NCBI RefSeq assembly: GCF_005519465.1
Contig: NZ_CP027858.1
Span: 186,001 to 250,000, forward strand
Source of the DNA: Streptomyces clavuligerus
GTDB taxonomy: Bacteria > Actinomycetota > Actinomycetes > Streptomycetales > Streptomycetaceae
DNA: 64,000 nucleotides
Reading direction: 5' to 3'
The notes below the pieces were generated by a model, which was given only the letters and a program-made list of their open reading frames with translations, made no database searches and was not told where the DNA came from. Position numbers and translations under genes: made by a program. The first letter of the stretch is position 1, and every line of letters starts with the position of its first letter. Positions 59,386 to 64,000 of this stretch are shown in pieces.

Positions 59386-61389
59386 TCAGGGGCGCGGCGC
59401 ACCGCGTCCGATGCGGTGCAGCCGCAGCGCGAGCTGGATCTCCAGGGAGCGGGCCGGGGTGTTCCAGTCCCGGCCGAGGAGGTGGGCGACCCGGTCGAGA
59501 CGCTGGACGACGGTGTTCACATGGACGTGCAGCGCCTCCTTGGCGCGGGCGAGACTGGCGCCCTCGCCGTAGTAGGCGTCGAGGGTGCGGACGAGTTCGG
59601 TGCCGCGGCGGCGGTCGTAGGCGAGGACGGGTCCGAGGACGCTGTCGACATAGCCGCCGACGTCGGTGCGGTCGCCGAGCAGCACACCGAGGAAGCCGAG
59701 TTCGCCGGGGCCCGCGCCGTCCCCGGTGCGGCCGAGGGCGTGCAGGGCGTCGAGGCAGCGCCGGGCCTCGGCGTGGCTGTCGGGGAGCCGGTCGGGGCCG
59801 GTGGCGGACCGTCCGGCGCCGACGGTGACGGGCGCGCCGACGGCGGCGGTGAGTTCCCCGGCCAGTTCCCGGGCGAGCGGGCCCGGTTCGGGCTCGGGGA
59901 CGAGCAGCACCGGGCGGCCGTCGTGGGTGCCCGCGAGTCCGCCGAGGCGCCGGGCCCGGCGGGTGGTCTCGCCGGTGAGCCGGGCGCGCAGCGCCGTCTC
60001 GCAGTCGAGGACGAGGACCGCGTGGGGGCGGCCGAACAGGTCGACGCCGAGCCGGCGGGCGCGCAGGGCGAGGCTTCCGGCGTCCCGGTGGCCGTCGGGG
60101 CGTCCGGCCGGGGTGGTGAGCAGATCGTCGAGGAGTTCGCCGCGGACCCGGTCCTCGGCCTCGGCCACGGAGCGGCGCAGCAGCATCAGCAGGGCGGTGA
60201 CGAGTCCCGCGCGTTCGAAGAGACGGCGGTCGGCGTCGGTGAGCGCGGGTCTGCCGACGAGGACGAGGCTGCCCAGCAGGGTGGAACCGGCGAGGACGGC
60301 GCAGATCCAGGTGGAGTCGGCGGGGACGGCCCGGCCGCCCGCGCGGGAGGCGTCGATGCCCTCGGGCGAGGGAGTGACGGGGTCGCAGCCGACCCGGGCG
60401 AGTTCGGCGCCGTCGGCGTCGTGGACGGCGAGCCCGCCGCCGAGCAGCACGGCGATCTCCTGGGCGACGTCGTCGATGCCGCCGCCGCGCAGGACCAGGT
60501 CGGTGAGCCGGTCGTGGGCGTCGGCGGCGCGGCGGAGGGCTTCGCTGTGGGCGCGGGCGCGTTCGTTGGCGGCGTTCAGTTCGACGAGCGCGGAACGGGT
60601 CTCCTCCAGGAGGCGGGCGCCGTCGATGGCGACGGCGGCGTGGTCGGCGAGGGAGGAGAGCAGGGCGATGGCGTCGGGGGTGAAGTCGCGCAGGGTGCGG
60701 TCGGCGGCGAACAGTACGCCGATGACCCGGGTGCCGACCCGCAGGGGCACCCCGAGGATGCCGCGCAGCCCTTCCTCGCGCACTCCTTCGTCGATGGCCC
60801 CGGTGTGCAGGAAGCGGTGGTCGTCGCGGTAGTCGGTGCTGGCGTAGGGGCGGGCGGTCTGGGCGACGAGCCCGCCGAGCCCTTCGCCCATGCCGAGGCG
60901 CAGTTGCTGGAAGGTGGCCGAGACGGAGCCGTCGGTGACGCGCATATAGGTGTCACCGGCGGCGGGGTCGTGGAGGGTGAGGTAGGCGAGGTCGGTGCCG
61001 AGGAGGGTGCGGGCCCGGTGGACGATGGCGCGGAGCACGGCGTCGAGGTCGCGCAGGGCCGCGAGGTCGCCCGCGGTGTCGAACAGGGCGGCGAGTTCGG
61101 CCTCCCGCCGCCGGTGCTGGGTGAGGGTCCGGTGGATGTCGTGGGCGACGCGGGTGGCCTCGTCCACGGCGGCCTGTTCCCGGGGGCCCGCTCCGGCCGC
61201 GCGCGCCCCGGCGGCCGGACGGCCGAGCCGTTCGCCGGGGGCGCCGGAGGCCAGCAGGTCCAGCAGTTCGCGCAGGGCGGCGGCGACGGTCGGTGGACCG
61301 GCGCCGGGGCGCCCGTTCCCGGACGGGTCGTCACCGGGCGCGCGGGGGGCGGGCGGTGCGGGGTCGGTGCGTTCCTTCACGGTGGCCAT
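59386..61389 (-). CDS. GAF-domain PucR/CdaR-type transcriptional regulator
   Basis: Regulator of about 667 residues. Order: a coiled helix (VAHDIHRTLTQHRRREAELAALF), a GAF domain (about 110-260; GTDLAYLTLHD, GILGVPLRVGTRVIGVLFAADR), a second PAS/GAF-like region, and the C-terminal PucR helix-turn-helix (TLDAYYGEGASLARAKEALHVHVNTVVQRLDRVAHLLG). PucR-type proteins respond to purine, aromatic or hydroxyacid metabolites. Two starts are possible (61389 ATG or 61422 GTG). Same strand as the MHS transporter and hydroxybutyrate dehydrogenase upstream, whose expression it probably controls. Confidence 0.87.
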   Translation of the reverse strand: MATVKERTDPAPPAPRAPGDDPSGNGRPGAGPPTVAAALRELLDLLASGAPGERLGRPAAGARAAGAGPREQAAVDEATRVAHDIHRTLTQHRRREAELAALFDTAGDLAALRDLDAVLRAIVHRARTLLGTDLAYLTLHDPAAGDTYMRVTDGSVSATFQQLRLGMGEGLGGLVAQTARPYASTDYRDDHRFLHTGAIDEGVREEGLRGILGVPLRVGTRVIGVLFAADRTLRDFTPDAIALLSSLADHAAVAIDGARLLEETRSALVELNAANERARAHSEALRRAADAHDRLTDLVLRGGGIDDVAQEIAVLLGGGLAVHDADGAELARVGCDPVTPSPEGIDASRAGGRAVPADSTWICAVLAGSTLLGSLVLVGRPALTDADRRLFERAGLVTALLMLLRRSVAEAEDRVRGELLDDLLTTPAGRPDGHRDAGSLALRARRLGVDLFGRPHAVLVLDCETALRARLTGETTRRARRLGGLAGTHDGRPVLLVPEPEPGPLARELAGELTAAVGAPVTVGAGRSATGPDRLPDSHAEARRCLDALHALGRTGDGAGPGELGFLGVLLGDRTDVGGYVDSVLGPVLAYDRRRGTELVRTLDAYYGEGASLARAKEALHVHVNTVVQRLDRVAHLLGRDWNTPARSLEIQLALRLHRIGRGAPRP

Positions 61390-61506
61390 GGTGGCAGCCG
61401 TCGTCACCCCGGCGGCAGCCACCCCCCCCGGGTACGGCGGACCGGGAGCGGGGAGCCGGGCCCGTACCGGTGCCGCCGTACCGGGACGGGGCGGGACGGC
61501 GCGGGC

Positions 61507-62946
61507 TCACTTCGGGTCGGTTCCGGCGCCACGGGCCTCGCGTACGGGCCCGGCGGAGGCGTCCCCGGCCCCGGCCCGCGCGGGCACGGGCGCGGGCTCC
61601 GGTGCGGCGGGGCGGCTCAGATCGCGTCCCCGTGTCTCCCGCACCACGACGGTGGTGAGGGTCGTGACGATCGCGGCGGCGCTCAGATAGAGGGCGACGG
61701 GGCCCGCCGAGTCGTAGTCCTTCAGCAGTTCGACGGCGATGATGGGCGCCAGTGCCCCGGCGACGATGGTGGCGAGCTGGGAGCCCATCGAGGCGCCGGA
61801 GTAGCGGATCTCGGTGTCGAACATCTCGGAGATGAAGGCCGCCTGCGGCCCGAGCATGGCGCCGTGGAACAGCAGCCCCACCGTCACCGCCAGCGTGATC
61901 ACCAGGAAGGACCCGGTGTCCACGAGGGTGAAGAAGGCGAACGCCCATCCGGCCATGCCGACCGATCCGATCAGGGTCACCGGTCTGCGGCCCCACCGGT
62001 CGGAGAGCGCCCCCCACAGCGGAATGGTGAGGAAGTGGAGGGCGGAAGCGATCAGTACGGCGTTGAGGGCGGTGCTCTTGGGCAGGTCGAGATGGTTGGT
62101 GACGTACACCAGGAGGAAGGAGGTGAGGATGTAGTAGGAGACGTTCTCGCCGAACCGGACGCCCATCGCGCCCAGCACCTCGCGCCGGTTGCGGCGGAAC
62201 ACCTCGACGACCGGCGCCTGGCGCTTGACGCCGCGCGCCGCCGCGGCCTCCGCCTTCGCCCGGGCCTCCAGGAAGACGGGGGACTCGGAGACCGAGACGC
62301 GAATCCAGAGCCCGATCGCCACGAGCACCCCGGAGAGCAGGAAGGGGACGCGCCAGCCCCAGGACTGGAAGGCCGCGTCGGACTGGACGGAGGCGAGCAG
62401 CGCCAGCACTCCGGTGGCGAGGAGGTTGCCGCAGGGGACTCCGGCCTGGGGCCAGGAGGCCCAGAAGCCGCGGTGCCGGTCGCCGCCGTGTTCGGAGACG
62501 ATCAGCACGGCGCCGCCCCACTCGCCGCCGAGTGCGAAGCCCTGTACCAGCCGCAACACGGTGAGCAGGATCGGCGCGGCGACCCCGATGGAGTCGTAGG
62601 TGGGCAGCAGGCCCATCGCGAAGGTCGACCCGCCCATCAGCAGCAGGCTGAGCACCAGGAGTTTCTTGCGGCCGATCCGGTCGCCGTAGTGGCCGAAGAC
62701 CAGACCGCCCAGCGGACGGGCGGCGAATCCGATGGCGTAGGTGACAAAGGCGATGAGGGTGCCCACCAGGGGGTCGTCGGTGGGGAAGAAGACGGTGTTG
62801 AAGACCAGCGCGGCGGCGGTGCCGTAGAGGAAGAAGTCGTACCACTCGATGGTGGCGCCGATCAGGCTGGCGCCGACGATGCGGGTGATACCGCCGGAGG
62901 TCTGGCGGCCGTCCGGCGCGGCGGTGGTACGGGCGTCGTCAGTCAT
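61507..62946 (-). CDS. MHS-family (metabolite:proton symporter) major facilitator transporter
   Basis: Twelve-helix proton symporter of 479 residues. It shows the MHS pattern: ASLIGATIEWYDFFLYGTAAALVF, FVTYAIGFAARPLGGLVFGHYGDRIGRKK (the GxLaDRxGRK loop), RLVQGFALGGEWGGAVL and VFLEARAKAEAA. Relatives carry organic acids such as shikimate, 4-hydroxybenzoate or alpha-ketoglutarate. ATG 62946. It lies between the dehydrogenase and the regulator, and may import the acid substrate of the dehydrogenase. Confidence 0.93.
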   Translation of the reverse strand: MTDDARTTAAPDGRQTSGGITRIVGASLIGATIEWYDFFLYGTAAALVFNTVFFPTDDPLVGTLIAFVTYAIGFAARPLGGLVFGHYGDRIGRKKLLVLSLLLMGGSTFAMGLLPTYDSIGVAAPILLTVLRLVQGFALGGEWGGAVLIVSEHGGDRHRGFWASWPQAGVPCGNLLATGVLALLASVQSDAAFQSWGWRVPFLLSGVLVAIGLWIRVSVSESPVFLEARAKAEAAAARGVKRQAPVVEVFRRNRREVLGAMGVRFGENVSYYILTSFLLVYVTNHLDLPKSTALNAVLIASALHFLTIPLWGALSDRWGRRPVTLIGSVGMAGWAFAFFTLVDTGSFLVITLAVTVGLLFHGAMLGPQAAFISEMFDTEIRYSGASMGSQLATIVAGALAPIIAVELLKDYDSAGPVALYLSAAAIVTTLTTVVVRETRGRDLSRPAAPEPAPVPARAGAGDASAGPVREARGAGTDPK

Positions 62947-63164
62947 GGGTCATCACCGGTTCCGGGTGCGGGGCGGAAGGGACACGGGAGCACGGAGCAG
63001 GGGCCGGGCACGGGCGCGGGCGCGGAACACAGGGGCCGGGCACGGGCGGGGAACGGGGGAGCGCGGAGCGGGCGGGAGCACGGGCGGGCGGACAGGCGGG
63101 AGAACGCGCGGACGCTGAAGCACGGAAGCGCCAAAAGAGCGGAATGGCAAGAGGGCGTGGCGGC
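62947..63164. other. Purine-rich 218-bp spacer between dehydrogenase and transporter
   Basis: The + strand is dominated by G and A, with repeated units such as AGGGGCCGGGCACGGGCG. No gene seen. It probably carries the transporter promoter. Confidence 0.45.
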
Positions 63165-63962
63165 TCAGGTGGCGGTCCAGCCGCCGTCGACCGGCAGTGA
63201 GGCACCGGTGACGGCCCCGGCGTGCTCGCCGCACAGCCAGACCACGAGCGCGGCCACCTCCTCGGCCGCGAGCAGCCGTTTGACGGGCGAACGGGCCAGC
63301 AGGACCCGGGAGACCACCGCGTCGGCGCCGATCCCGTGGACGGCGGCCTGATCCGCGATCTGCCGTTCGACCAGCGGGGTACGGACATACCCGGGGTTGA
63401 CGCAGTTGCTGGTGACGCCGTGGGGCGCGCCCTCGACGGCGGCGGCCTTGCTCAGCCCCTCCAGCGCGTGCTTGGCCGTGACATAGGCGCTCTTGAAGGC
63501 GCTCGCCCGCAGCCCGTGGACGCTGGAGATGTTCACGACCCGGCCCCAGCCGCGCGCGTACATGTGCGGCAGGGTGCGGCGCAGCAGCAGGAACGGGGCG
63601 GTGACCATCACCTGCTGCATCCGGGCGAACAGCTCCGGCGGGAAGTCGACGAGGGGCGCCACATGCTGGAACCCGGCGTTGTTGACGAGGATGTCGACGG
63701 CGGTGGGGAGTGTGTCGATCGCGGCGGGATCGGCGAGGTCGACGGTGTGCGCCCGGCCGCCGGTCTCCTCGGCGACGGCCGCCGCGGACGCGGCGTCGAG
63801 GTCGGCCACGTGCACGGTGGCGCCCGCCGCCGCGAGGGCGACGGCGCAGGCCCGGCCGATGCCGCTGCCGCCGCCGGTCACCAGGGCGGTGCGGGAGCGC
63901 GGACCGGGGCCGGGGGCCACGGGCGGCGCCTGCGCGGACAGGAGGGGAGAGACGCTGGTCAT
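63165..63962 (-). CDS. 3-hydroxybutyrate dehydrogenase-like short-chain dehydrogenase
   Basis: NAD-dependent SDR oxidoreductase of 265 residues that oxidises 3-hydroxybutyrate to acetoacetate. Cofactor motif TGGGSGIGRACAVAL (with Asp in VADLDAA favouring NAD), NNAGFQHVAPL, catalytic Ser in NISSVHGLRAS, Tyr-Lys in AYVTAKHALEG, then CVNPGYVRTPLVERQI. FQHVAPLVDFP and GLRASAFKSAYVTAKH are characteristic of 3-hydroxybutyrate dehydrogenases. A 20-residue Pro-rich head precedes the fold. Regulator, transporter and dehydrogenase read in the same direction, suggesting a catabolic unit. Confidence 0.88.
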   Translation of the reverse strand: MTSVSPLLSAQAPPVAPGPGPRSRTALVTGGGSGIGRACAVALAAAGATVHVADLDAASAAAVAEETGGRAHTVDLADPAAIDTLPTAVDILVNNAGFQHVAPLVDFPPELFARMQQVMVTAPFLLLRRTLPHMYARGWGRVVNISSVHGLRASAFKSAYVTAKHALEGLSKAAAVEGAPHGVTSNCVNPGYVRTPLVERQIADQAAVHGIGADAVVSRVLLARSPVKRLLAAEEVAALVVWLCGEHAGAVTGASLPVDGGWTAT

Positions 63963-64000
63963 GGCCGGAAACAGTAGGGTCGGCGACCGCGCACACCTAG

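Noticed and set aside
59416..63351. 1,311-residue open frame on the + strand
   Set aside because: It lies antisense to the regulator, transporter and dehydrogenase genes and is Gly/Asp/Glu-rich shadow sequence.
1..64000. CRISPR arrays, tRNA or rRNA genes, insertion sequences, prophage
   Set aside because: No regular short repeat-spacer arrays, no cloverleaf or rRNA signatures and no transposase or integrase sequences were seen.

Overview
The window is very GC-rich (roughly 70 percent or more by eye), has strong G/C bias at third codon positions, frequent GTG and TTG starts, ATGA-coupled operons and several probable leaderless promoters. Together with the gene families present (DUF5997 plus a LysR-type effector domain, class I P450 operons, a PucR-like regulator, type VII-secreted giant proteins), this points to a Streptomyces chromosome. 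I see no rRNA, tRNA, CRISPR array, transposase or prophage block. The window looks like chromosomal accessory or arm-proximal DNA with many self-contained metabolic islands.

Layout. 1-8.5 kb: a truncated secreted GH5 cellulase with a CBM35-like module, an acetylxylan-esterase-like hydrolase, and a quaternary-amine (glycine betaine/choline) ABC importer whose ATPase gene (1442) lies about 3 kb from its permease-permease-binding-protein operon (7956 to 5496). 8.1-14.2 kb: a VOC protein/TetR divergent pair with two palindromic operators; a second TetR regulator whose apparent operator (GGCACT-NN-GTGCC) occurs twice before etfBA and twice before an OB-fold/zinc-ribbon gene; a type II thioesterase; a GNAT acetyltransferase. 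14.3-17.8 kb: a four-gene, fully ATGA-coupled operon (ABM-fold monooxygenase, 6PGDH-like oxidoreductase, ACMSD-like amidohydrolase, P450). 18.5-24 kb: metY-metX methionine genes, a PGRP-type amidase, an HD-domain protein and an unknown gene. 24.2-31.7 kb: an orphan HypX-like protein, a complete P450-ferredoxin reductase-ferredoxin operon, a secreted beta-helix protein and a third, longer P450. 31.8-41.3 kb: a ricin-lectin membrane protein and a 2,272-residue protein with a type VII secretion signal region and a possible GT-A glycosyltransferase-like domain, divergent from two small ESX/WXG100-like genes. 41.7-48.6 kb: an envelope/exopolysaccharide operon (processive GT2, ArnT/PMT-type GT, DPM1-like GT2-GtrA, copper-radical galactose/glyoxal oxidase). 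48.7-58.1 kb: a large membrane receptor with an extracellular type I periplasmic-binding domain, a cytosine-deaminase-like amidohydrolase, the DUF5997/LysR-effector pair, an 885-bp repeat-rich spacer, and a small conserved protein joined to a HEAT-repeat protein. 58.3-64 kb: a class V aminotransferase, a GAF/PucR regulator, an MHS-family transporter and a 3-hydroxybutyrate dehydrogenase, plausibly a hydroxyacid-use locus.

The best candidates for something undescribed are: the giant type VII substrate with a GT-A-like core and no adjacent immunity gene; the EtfBA/OB-fold regulon defined by paired operators, with a 177-nt stretch lacking A on the + strand between etfB and etfA; the coupled ABM-6PGDH-amidohydrolase-P450 operon, whose amidohydrolase carries a 22-bp perfect palindrome in its coding sequence and lacks an expected histidine; and the polysaccharide operon ending in a copper radical oxidase. 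Genes were called from translated reading frames, start-site context and motif recognition only; family assignments were not checked against a database.
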